DNA from: Tannerella sp.
GTDB lineage: Bacteria > Bacteroidota > Bacteroidia > Bacteroidales > Tannerellaceae
Direction: 5' to 3'
Length of the DNA: 7,199 nucleotides
Assembly: GCA_031279875.1 (NCBI GenBank)
Contig: JAITHS010000241.1
Location: 1-7,199, forward strand
Position 1 is the stretch's first letter. Each line of letters starts with the position of its first letter. Made by a program: the position numbers and the translations under genes. Below are positions 1-5,797 of this stretch, one piece after another. The notes under the pieces are model-generated. The model had not been told where the DNA came from and did no database searches. It was given only the letters and a program-made list of their open reading frames with translations.

Positions 1-691
1 ACTCTCGTGCAATCGACAGCGAGAAGACGTTGATGTGAATGTTCGGAATGTCAACAATGGCATCAATACAGGCCGAAGTCGTTGCGCCGGTTGTTATCAC
101 ATCGTCGATAAACAGTATGTTTTTGCCGATGAGAGATTCCGGATTAATGGCGGTAAAAATCTTTTCAACGTTGACGTGCCTTTCATAGATGTTTTTTCTC
201 GTTTGAGACACCGTATCTGCTATCCTTACTACTGATGTTGTGTCGATACGACATCCGTAAATGCCTGAAAATCCGCGTGCTATGCACTCCGACTGGTTAT
301 AGCCGCGTTTCTTTTCCTTTTTCGGATGCAGCGGAACGGGGATTATAGTGTCGATCGACGCAAAGTAACCGCAAGTTTTGAGTTCCATAGCTGCAATCCG
401 ACCAAGATACTCACCAAGCGACTTGTTGTTGTGATATTTTAGTGCATGAACGAGCGTTTGAGTAACGCCGCCTCTCTCAAACAATAGAAACGAAGTGGCC
501 TGATTGATAGCCGAATAACCGGCAAACAGTTCTCTCACAGGATTGTTGACGCCTTTGTGATAGTTAGTTTTAGGCATATTACACAGGCATTTGAGGCAAA
601 GAAAATCTTCTTCTTCGATAAGCGCCGCTTTACAGACAAGACATAAATGCGGGTAAAACAGATTGATAAACGATGACAGCCAACTATTCAT
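1..691 (-). CDS. comF: ComF family phosphoribosyltransferase (C-terminus cut by window edge)
   Basis: The reading frame begins at the ATG whose first base is 691 and stays open for 230 codons to the left edge. An N-terminal zinc-finger-like pair of CxxC motifs is visible (C17/C20 and C32/C35, in LCLVC and LCLKC). It is followed by the ComF core: HALKYH near residue 82, IPVPLHPKKEKKRGYNQSE from about 117, SQTRKN near 162, and the PRPP-binding loop ILFIDDVITTGATT at 192-205. ComF proteins are usually about 220-240 residues and end shortly after a motif like the last one seen here (VFSLSIARE), so only a few residues are probably missing. The family is named after B. subtilis ComFC, needed for DNA uptake, and its PRTase-type fold suggests a role in nucleotide or DNA handling; the exact reaction is not settled. 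The start overlaps the end of recX by 8 nt (ATGAATAG), which argues for translational coupling. The family call is firm, but competence in this organism is not shown. Confidence 0.94.
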   Translation of the reverse strand, partial: MNSWLSSFINLFYPHLCLVCKAALIEEEDFLCLKCLCNMPKTNYHKGVNNPVRELFAGYSAINQATSFLLFERGGVTQTLVHALKYHNNKSLGEYLGRIAAMELKTCGYFASIDTIIPVPLHPKKEKKRGYNQSECIARGFSGIYGCRIDTTSVVRIADTVSQTRKNIYERHVNVEKIFTAINPESLIGKNILFIDDVITTGATTSACIDAIVDIPNIHINVFSLSIARE

Positions 692-1157
692 AATCAACGT
701 TTTTAATCAATCGTTTAATCGTTTTGAGCGTAATATCCGTTTCAAAGCCGCGAGATGTTGCATAACGCAACAGTGTTGCAACAAGAGCCTGTGGAACAGC
801 GCTTTTCACCGTTCGTATTTTGCTTTTAAGCAAATTAGTAAGAACGTCGGCATATTCGTTTTCGTTTATGTTTGCCAGCGCTTCTTCAATATTTTCGGAA
901 GATATTTTCCTGATTTTCAATTCATAACCTATCTTTATCTTGCCCCATTGATTGAAACGGAATTTATCGTTAACAAAACTGCGTGCAAAGCGCTTTTCAT
1001 CAATAAATCCTTCTTCTACAAGTCGGTCTATGATACGTTGAGCCGCGTCTTCGGGCAATCCTGTGTTTTTAACTTTTTTTAACACATCAAAAGTACACTT
1101 TTCACCTTGCGAGCAGTAACGCGCCATGACATTTAACATTTCGGCTTCGGTTTTCAT
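684..1157 (-). CDS. recX: Regulatory protein RecX (RecA modulator)
   Basis: This 157-residue protein has the length and small all-helical make-up of RecX. The family signature lies at about residues 45-80: RLVEEGFIDEKRFARSF followed by VNDKFRFNQWGKIKIGYEL, the arginine/lysine-rich helical repeat that contacts RecA and DNA. A third helical repeat is likely at about 100-155. RecX proteins bind RecA filaments and limit or tune strand exchange and the SOS response in the cytoplasm. The gene sits 4 nt downstream of the lipoprotein stop and its end overlaps the comF start by 8 nt, so it is probably co-transcribed with both. No Shine-Dalgarno sequence is seen before the ATG, as is common in Bacteroidota. 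recA itself is not in the window. The identification rests on the recognised motif and length; conservation in the last 50 residues is weaker, as is normal for this family. Confidence 0.92.
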   Translation of the reverse strand: MKTEAEMLNVMARYCSQGEKCTFDVLKKVKNTGLPEDAAQRIIDRLVEEGFIDEKRFARSFVNDKFRFNQWGKIKIGYELKIRKISSENIEEALANINENEYADVLTNLLKSKIRTVKSAVPQALVATLLRYATSRGFETDITLKTIKRLIKNVDYE

Positions 1158-1161
1158 GATA

Positions 1162-3282
1162 TTATTTATATCTGATTCTTACCGAGCCTCCGAGCGGGCA
1201 TGAGATGCTGTTGTTGACCACATTTCTTTCGTATTCGTAGGTCATAATGTAGGCTACGATGCGACATTTATCAAAATTAACCGTTCGATTGGTAACTTTA
1301 TTTAACGGTATTGTGAAACTTTCGGTAAAAACTTCGTATGCTTGCAGCGTTCCGAGTGGCTTTCCGATTCTAAAATCATACCCCGGCATCTTGTAAGTCG
1401 CAACGCCATGATGTACAAAATCGTCAATATACGTAGCGTCGGTATGGTCATCGTCGTAATACGGATAGAGGCGTTGTTTCATCACTATATCATCTTCAAC
1501 GACAAGTACGCCGACGCGGCATTCTTTTGTCTTGTCAAGTTTGATTTTTAACGTTATATCAAGATTGTCTCCATTGCGATGTGAAGTGATACCTATACCT
1601 GCAAAAGCGGGATTCGTGTACATTTGAAGTTGCGACTGACGGTCAACGGAAGCCGCCGTCGGGGGATAATCAACGGTACTTCGCATGTCGATTTCTGCCC
1701 AAGGCACATTGAGCGTCCAACGCTCGTCGTCGCCAATGTCGGAACCTATATCCGAACTGTACAAATCATCGGCATAATGGGCATGTATGGCTGCAATGTT
1801 GGTGTGTTCGGCATATTGCGGAATTGTATGTAAGTCGTTGAGAGCCAACAAGAAACGTGGCGAATAACCGCACCATGTTGCGACAACCTCCGTTGCAAGT
1901 ACACTCTTGGCAAAATTGGCCGGAAGGCTTTCAATCATTATTGTTTCCGACTTCAGGCCGTAGCATCGGGCATAAAAATAGTATTTACCGGTATATTCGG
2001 TCGCAAACTTTTTATCGGCCAAAAGGCTGTCGGTAGCATCGCCGGTATATTGATAGACTTCGGCGTCGGCATTGGGTTTGCCGTCAACATTAACCGTGAA
2101 AGTGGCTGTTGTATATCCGTCGAAAAGTATATATGATTTGTCGCATAATATTTGTATTGAAGACGGTAAAACGTTGAAAATCAAAGTGTTGGATGTTTTA
2201 TTTCCATAAGTGGCATAAACGGAATATTGTCCGCGTTCAGGTACGGTAAACGACTGTGTATTAATTGTTTCGTTGTTGCCGGAATGCTGAATATGAAGTG
2301 TCATTTCGCTTGAAATATCGTGTTTTTCATCCATAACTCCATTGAAAGTGATGATGTCGCCGGTTTTCAAATCGGTAGTTTTGGATGCGGAAATCGCTAT
2401 TACTGAGGGAATTACCGCTATATTAACGGTGTTGGTAGATTTGTTTTTGTATTTGGCAAACAGTTCGTATTCGCCTTCCTGTTGCGTAGCAAAAGATTTT
2501 CCGTCGAGTTTGGTTTCTCCGTTCTCACCGTTCTCTCCGTTTTCTCCGCCGGAAGATGTCTTGACAAACAGTTCGGCTTCTGCCGTAACATCCTCGCCGT
2601 CAGCCGTTACCGTAAAATCGACGGCTTCTTTGCCGTTGGCTTTGATTTGAGTTGCATTTGCTTTGAGATTTAATACGATAGCGAAAGCCGTAATAACGGT
2701 TTTGTCAGATTGAAACGATTGGTAACGACAGTAAAAGTCATAAACACCTTCCGTTTCGGTAGTGAAAATATTGCCGGTAATCGCAGTTTCCGTCTCGCCT
2801 TCGAGATAATAAAATTCGGCGTCGTTACTTACGTCTTCGCCGTCGATTGTGGCGCTGAAAACAACTTTACTTTTTCCGTCTGCTTTCAACAGCGTCGTAT
2901 CGGCGGTAAAGGCAAATACGAGCGGATTGGCGGTAACAGTTATTATGTCGGACTTCAATTTGCCGTAAACAGCATAGAATGAGTACGTTCCGGGAGCGCC
3001 TGTAGCAAATGTGTTGCCTGACAGGGTTTTATCGGGCGTATCAATAAAATAGATAATGAAACCGGTGCTAACTGCTTTTCCGTCAACGGATACGGAAAAA
3101 GTCGCCTGTTCTTTGTCGTTAGACTTGATAACGGTTTTGTCAACGGCAAAAGTTATGGTTTGAGGCTCTACTACGGGTATCGGTTCAGGCTCTTCATTGC
3201 CGTTACAACCGGTCAGAAGCGCTGACAGGCAACAAAACGTCAACAGTAAACCGTTGATATTATGTTTGATTATATATAACAT
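1162..3282 (-). CDS. Surface-type lipoprotein: five Ig-like repeats plus Omp28/thioredoxin-like C-terminal domain
   Basis: The 706-residue product starts with a hydrophobic signal peptide ending in a lipobox (LTGC, lipidated Cys26), followed by an acidic segment (CNGNEEPEPE-like, residues 26-34). That resembles the lipoprotein export signal that sends Bacteroidota lipoproteins to the cell surface. Five related beta-rich repeats follow at about 43-118, 120-199, 202-290, 293-372 and 375-451. Most share a xIKxxGKxxxxFxVxxDGEDVx front and a GxYxFYAxYxxxKS back half, typical of bacterial Ig-like stalks. From about 457 to the end the sequence resembles Omp28-related outer membrane proteins: a TWCGYSPR thioredoxin-like active-site region (W470, C471), VLVVEDDIVMKQ, a VHHGVATYK stretch and a final FTIP...CRIVAYIMTYE segment. 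The second active-site cysteine is serine (S474). The likely role is an envelope-anchored stalk presenting a thioredoxin-fold head; substrate and partner are unknown. The start was chosen because it gives a proper signal peptide and lies 29 nt downstream of a -7 promoter box. Confidence 0.9.
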   Translation of the reverse strand: MLYIIKHNINGLLLTFCCLSALLTGCNGNEEPEPIPVVEPQTITFAVDKTVIKSNDKEQATFSVSVDGKAVSTGFIIYFIDTPDKTLSGNTFATGAPGTYSFYAVYGKLKSDIITVTANPLVFAFTADTTLLKADGKSKVVFSATIDGEDVSNDAEFYYLEGETETAITGNIFTTETEGVYDFYCRYQSFQSDKTVITAFAIVLNLKANATQIKANGKEAVDFTVTADGEDVTAEAELFVKTSSGGENGENGENGETKLDGKSFATQQEGEYELFAKYKNKSTNTVNIAVIPSVIAISASKTTDLKTGDIITFNGVMDEKHDISSEMTLHIQHSGNNETINTQSFTVPERGQYSVYATYGNKTSNTLIFNVLPSSIQILCDKSYILFDGYTTATFTVNVDGKPNADAEVYQYTGDATDSLLADKKFATEYTGKYYFYARCYGLKSETIMIESLPANFAKSVLATEVVATWCGYSPRFLLALNDLHTIPQYAEHTNIAAIHAHYADDLYSSDIGSDIGDDERWTLNVPWAEIDMRSTVDYPPTAASVDRQSQLQMYTNPAFAGIGITSHRNGDNLDITLKIKLDKTKECRVGVLVVEDDIVMKQRLYPYYDDDHTDATYIDDFVHHGVATYKMPGYDFRIGKPLGTLQAYEVFTESFTIPLNKVTNRTVNFDKCRIVAYIMTYEYERNVVNNSISCPLGGSVRIRYK
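1930..3156 (-). repeat. Five tandem Ig-like domain repeats within the lipoprotein gene
   Basis: The five units each encode about 76-89 residues. Approximate spans, in order of translation, are 3156-2929, 2925-2686, 2679-2413, 2406-2167 and 2160-1930. They are related by protein pattern (DGKAV/DGEDV/DGKPN in the first half, GTYSFYAVY/GVYDFYCRY/GEYELFAKY/GQYSVYATY/GKYYFYARC in the second) but are diverged at the DNA level, so the expansion looks old. Unit 4 is the most diverged and lacks the DGxxV turn. These are beta-sandwich domains that commonly serve as rigid spacers on the bacterial surface. Confidence 0.8.
2514..2547 (-). repeat. 9-nt tandem repeat encoding Gly-Glu-Asn units in Ig-like repeat 3
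   Basis: Three 9-nt units (2521-2529, 2530-2538, 2539-2547) plus a partial fourth encode GEN-GEN-GEN-GE in the lipoprotein, residues about 246-256. The copies differ by one or two bases each. The insert lengthens a loop of the third Ig-like domain (89 residues against 76-80 in its neighbours). Because the unit is a multiple of three, copy-number change would keep the frame. Confidence 0.85.
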
Positions 3283-3310
3283 CTTTGTTCTTTTCTATGT
3301 TTTGCGACTA

Positions 3311-3318
3311 CAAAGGTA
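3311..3318 (-). promoter_or_regulatory. Bacteroidota -7 promoter box for the lipoprotein-recX-comF cluster
   Basis: On the minus strand this reads TACCTTTG, a perfect match to the Bacteroidota -7 consensus TAnnTTTG. It ends 28 nt before the lipoprotein ATG, which would leave a leader of roughly 20 nt. A candidate -33 TTTG lies at 3345-3342, about 23 nt upstream, slightly wider than the usual 19-21 nt. Confidence 0.65.
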
Positions 3319-3362
3319 GCAAAAAATTTTGAGATTATACACAAATACATAAAATTTTTTGT

Positions 3363-3370
3363 TACTTTTG
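3363..3370 (+). promoter_or_regulatory. Bacteroidota -7 promoter box for proB
   Basis: TACTTTTG matches TAnnTTTG and lies 18 nt before the chosen proB ATG, leaving a leader of roughly a dozen bases. No TTTG is found at the expected -33 distance, so the upstream element is weak or replaced by the AT-rich tract at 3351-3360. Confidence 0.55.
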
Positions 3371-3388
3371 CGGCAAAATTTTTATAAA

Positions 3389-4468
3389 ATGACAAAACGA
3401 TTAGCCGTAAAGGTCGGCACTAACGTATTGACGCGGGCGGACGGAACGCTTAACGTAACGCGGATGTCGGCTCTTGTTGACCAGATAGCCGAATTGCGCG
3501 GGCAAGGCTTCGCAGTGATACTTATTTCGTCCGGCGCGGTGGCTTCGGGCAAAAGCGAGATTCGTCCCGACCACCGACTCGACGCAGTATCGGCACGACA
3601 ACTTTATGCTTCCGTCGGACAGGCTAAACTTATAAACCGTTATTATGAACTGTTTCGCGAGCATATTATTCATTGTGGTCAGATACTTACGACAAAAGAG
3701 AACTTTGGTTCGCGACGTCATTATCTTAACCAGAAACATTGTATGGAAGTGATGCTCGACAATGGCGTTATTCCGATTGTTAACGAAAACGACGCCGTTT
3801 CAGTAACCGAACTGATGTTTACCGACAACGATGAACTGTCGGGACTTATTGCCGCTATGATGGGGGTTGACGCGCTTGTGATATTAAGTAATGTAAACGG
3901 TGTTTATGACGGCGACCCGTCGCTGCCTCAATCGCAGATTATCAGGAAAATATATCCCGATAACAAAGATACTTTACTTTTTGTGCAGCCGGTAAAATCG
4001 CAGTTCGGACGCGGCGGAATGCTGACCAAATGCAGCGTGGCGCGTAAGGTTGCCGCCGAAGGGATAGAAGTGATTATTGCTAACGGGCTGAAAGACGGCA
4101 TGTTAACATCGGTGATGAAGCCTGACGGTGATGTGGAATGTACCCGTTTCCTGCCCGACGAGCATCCGGTCAGCAGCGTCAAAAAGTGGATCGCACACTC
4201 GGAAAGTTTTGCCAAAGGAGAGATTTATGTTAACGACGGAGCCCGCGACGTGCTGCTGCAACCGAAAGCAACAAGTTTACTTTTTGTAGGCGTTACGCGC
4301 ATTGAGGGTGATTTTGAAAAAGATGATATTTTGCTGATTTTCGACGCTTCCGGCAAACAGTTAGGAGTAGGTTGTGCCGGTTTCGGAGCCGACGAAGCCC
4401 GACGACGTATCGGTACACGCTCTGCCAAACCGTTAGTGCATTATGATTATCTGTATATCGAAAATTGA
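3389..4468 (+). CDS. proB: Glutamate 5-kinase (ProB) with C-terminal PUA domain
   Basis: This 359-residue cytoplasmic enzyme phosphorylates L-glutamate with ATP to give gamma-glutamyl phosphate, the first and usually proline-inhibited step of proline synthesis. The amino-acid-kinase domain shows KRLAVKVGTNVLT (K8, G10), LISSGAVASG (45-54), IPIVNENDAV (128-137), FTDNDELSGLIA (144-155), ILSNVNGVYDGDP (165-177) and GRGGMLTK (207-214), all as in known glutamate 5-kinases. A PUA domain follows at about 273-355 (KGEIYVNDGARDVLL, then SAKPLVHYDYL). The length is near the usual 360-370 for the PUA-containing form. The ATG at 3389 is preferred to a TTG ten codons upstream because that TTG lies in the promoter and the family begins directly with the KRxVVKxG strand. 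The partner gene proA is not adjacent on either side here, though it often is. Identification is secure. Confidence 0.97.
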   Translation: MTKRLAVKVGTNVLTRADGTLNVTRMSALVDQIAELRGQGFAVILISSGAVASGKSEIRPDHRLDAVSARQLYASVGQAKLINRYYELFREHIIHCGQILTTKENFGSRRHYLNQKHCMEVMLDNGVIPIVNENDAVSVTELMFTDNDELSGLIAAMMGVDALVILSNVNGVYDGDPSLPQSQIIRKIYPDNKDTLLFVQPVKSQFGRGGMLTKCSVARKVAAEGIEVIIANGLKDGMLTSVMKPDGDVECTRFLPDEHPVSSVKKWIAHSESFAKGEIYVNDGARDVLLQPKATSLLFVGVTRIEGDFEKDDILLIFDASGKQLGVGCAGFGADEARRRIGTRSAKPLVHYDYLYIEN

Positions 4469-4495
4469 TAATATCAAAATTTTATACTACCTTTG
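4465..4495 (+). promoter_or_regulatory. Promoter for the serine hydrolase gene, overlapping the proB stop
   Basis: The -7 box TACCTTTG is at 4488-4495 and a -33-like TTG at 4465-4467, with 20 nt between them; both match the Bacteroidota consensus in sequence and spacing. The -33 part lies inside the proB stop codon region (TGA at 4466-4468). Transcription would start at about 4500, giving a leader of some 15-20 nt. It is the best-formed promoter in the window. Confidence 0.75.
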
Positions 4496-4517
4496 CAGCG
4501 TCAAAATTATTGAAGAT

Positions 4518-5780
4518 ATGAAAACTAATATTTTATTATTTATTCTTCTTTTCGCTTCGTGCGCTTGCGGAAAGGTTTGCGGAAAAGTTTGCGACAAGGA
4601 AAAAGAAGAAAGCGCTAATGCACCCGAAAAACCGCAGGTGTTTGATTATTCTCCTGATTATAAGGCTATTGGCGTTGATGAGGCACGGCTCGCACGCATC
4701 GACTCGCTCCTTCAGGACTACATCAACAAAGGTCTGATACCTCATGCTTTGACTTTTGTGGCAAAAGACGGGCAAGTGTTTCACAACAAAGCGTTTGGCT
4801 GGCGCGACGTAGAGAAGAAAATACCCCTCGAAAAAGATGACATCTTCCGCATGTACTCACAAACAAAGGCAGTTACGACGGTCGCGTTGATGCAACTTTT
4901 CGAGCAGGGCAAGTTCCAACTCGACGATCCGGTATCAAAATATATCCCCGAAATGACCGACCGTGTGAAGCCTCGCAACGGTACCGAACATAACGCTCCG
5001 TCGCCTGTGCTGATACGCCAACTGATGAGCCACACTTCGGGCATCGGAGCCTTGCAAGGAGGAGACAAATCGTATGCAACCCTCGCGGAATATGTGAAAG
5101 AACAGGTCAAACAGCCCCTCCAGTACGACCCGGGCATGAGCTGGAACTATCATCCCGCATCTGACGTATGGGCATATCTGGTCGAATATTTCTCCAAACA
5201 GTCGTTACAGGATTATATAAAGGAAAATATCTTTAAACCTCTTGGTATCAATGATATGGCTTATTATTATCCCGAATCTTACAAAGACCGTTTCGTAACA
5301 GTCTATCGCGAAGAGGACGGCCAAATCAAGCCCGCAGAGATGTGGAGCGGCAGATATCCGTTTGGCTCCGACACACGTTTTGCCAACGGCGGAACAGGTC
5401 TCAACGGCACGATAGAAGGCTACGCACGCTTCCTGCAAGCCATTCTAAACGGTGGCAGTTTCAACAACAAACGCATACTCGGACGGCGCACTATCGAAGT
5501 GATGTCGAAAGACCAAATAAAACATCCCGAAGGCGGCGCCGATAATTTCCGCTTCGGACTTGGTTTTCAGATATATCCGGGCGAAAAAATCACGTGGGAC
5601 GCTAACAAAGGTGCTTCGCCGATGGTCAGCCCCGGTTCGTTATCATGGGGAGGTATGGCAAATACGGATTATATCATTGATACACAAGAAAATATGATAA
5701 TTTTGCTCTACACAAACCGACTTCCCGACACAAAAATATGGGAACTGTTCTTAAATACTGTTTATCAGGCACTTGAATAA
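4518..5780 (+). CDS. Lipoprotein serine hydrolase of the beta-lactamase / class VIII esterase fold
   Basis: The 420-residue protein has a hydrophobic signal peptide ending in a lipobox-like FASC (lipidated Cys15), so it is probably anchored in the envelope facing the periplasm or outside. The catalytic domain (about 50-415) carries the nucleophile motif SQTK (S114, K117) in FRMYSQTKAVTTVALMQL. A second motif, WNYHPASDVWAYLVE (Y211), corresponds to the YxN tyrosine of class C enzymes. The third, SLSWGGMANTDYIID (W377-G379), replaces the KTG of true beta-lactamases. WxG at that place is typical of esterase-like members, so ester or D-amino-acid peptide hydrolysis is more likely than antibiotic resistance; the substrate is unknown. 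The ATG at 4518 is preferred to an in-frame ATG at 4443 inside proB because it directly precedes the signal peptide and follows a good promoter. nadA follows after 15 nt and may be co-transcribed. Confidence 0.93.
   Translation: MKTNILLFILLFASCACGKVCGKVCDKEKEESANAPEKPQVFDYSPDYKAIGVDEARLARIDSLLQDYINKGLIPHALTFVAKDGQVFHNKAFGWRDVEKKIPLEKDDIFRMYSQTKAVTTVALMQLFEQGKFQLDDPVSKYIPEMTDRVKPRNGTEHNAPSPVLIRQLMSHTSGIGALQGGDKSYATLAEYVKEQVKQPLQYDPGMSWNYHPASDVWAYLVEYFSKQSLQDYIKENIFKPLGINDMAYYYPESYKDRFVTVYREEDGQIKPAEMWSGRYPFGSDTRFANGGTGLNGTIEGYARFLQAILNGGSFNNKRILGRRTIEVMSKDQIKHPEGGADNFRFGLGFQIYPGEKITWDANKGASPMVSPGSLSWGGMANTDYIIDTQENMIILLYTNRLPDTKIWELFLNTVYQALE
4566..4589 (+). repeat. 12-nt tandem duplication after the lipobox of the serine hydrolase
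   Basis: TGCGGAAAGGTT (4566-4577) is followed by TGCGGAAAAGTT (4578-4589), differing at one base, and then by a further TGCG after one T. The result is Cys-Gly-Lys-Val repeated twice in the flexible linker after lipidated Cys15, with extra cysteines at 17, 21 and 25. It is in frame and probably a recent duplication in a length-tolerant linker. Confidence 0.8.
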
Positions 5781-5785
5781 TATAA

Positions 5786-5797
5786 ATGATTAATCAT
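5786..5797. repeat. 12-bp perfect palindrome at the nadA start
   Basis: ATGATTAATCAT is its own reverse complement and its last two bases are the first two of the nadA ATG. It fills most of the 15-nt gap after the serine hydrolase. It could be an operator or chance in AT-rich DNA; I do not recognise it as the site of a known NAD-related regulator. Confidence 0.4.

Larger units (their letters stand above)
3311..3370. repeat. Imperfect 60-bp palindrome spanning both divergent promoters
   Basis: The left arm 3311-3330 (CAAAGGTAGCAAAAAATTTT) is nearly the reverse complement of the right arm 3351-3370 (AAAATTTTTTGTTACTTTTG): 18 of 20 positions pair, with an unbroken inner 11 bp (3320-3330 with 3351-3361). 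A 20-bp AT-rich spacer, 3331-3350, separates them. Each arm contains the -7 box of the promoter pointing outward. A weaker, offset match continues outside (TTTTGC at 3300-3305, GCAAAA at 3373-3378). Confidence 0.85.

Noticed and set aside
663..1082. Plus-strand 139-codon ORF opposite recX
   Set aside because: It lies fully antisense to recX, which has clear family motifs; the composition is not protein-like.
2342..2650. Plus-strand 102-codon ORF with SPF repeats
   Set aside because: It is the antisense of the Ig-like repeats and the GEN repeat in the lipoprotein gene; no start signals or recognisable family.
3359..3388. Upstream TTG start extending ProB by ten residues (MLLLRQNFYK)
   Set aside because: The TTG lies upstream of and within the -7 promoter box, and the added residues do not belong to the kinase fold, which begins at KRLAVKVG.
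4443..4517. Earlier in-frame ATG for the serine hydrolase, overlapping proB
   Set aside because: It precedes the promoter, and adding 25 residues would bury the signal peptide; the ATG at 4518 starts a normal lipoprotein signal.
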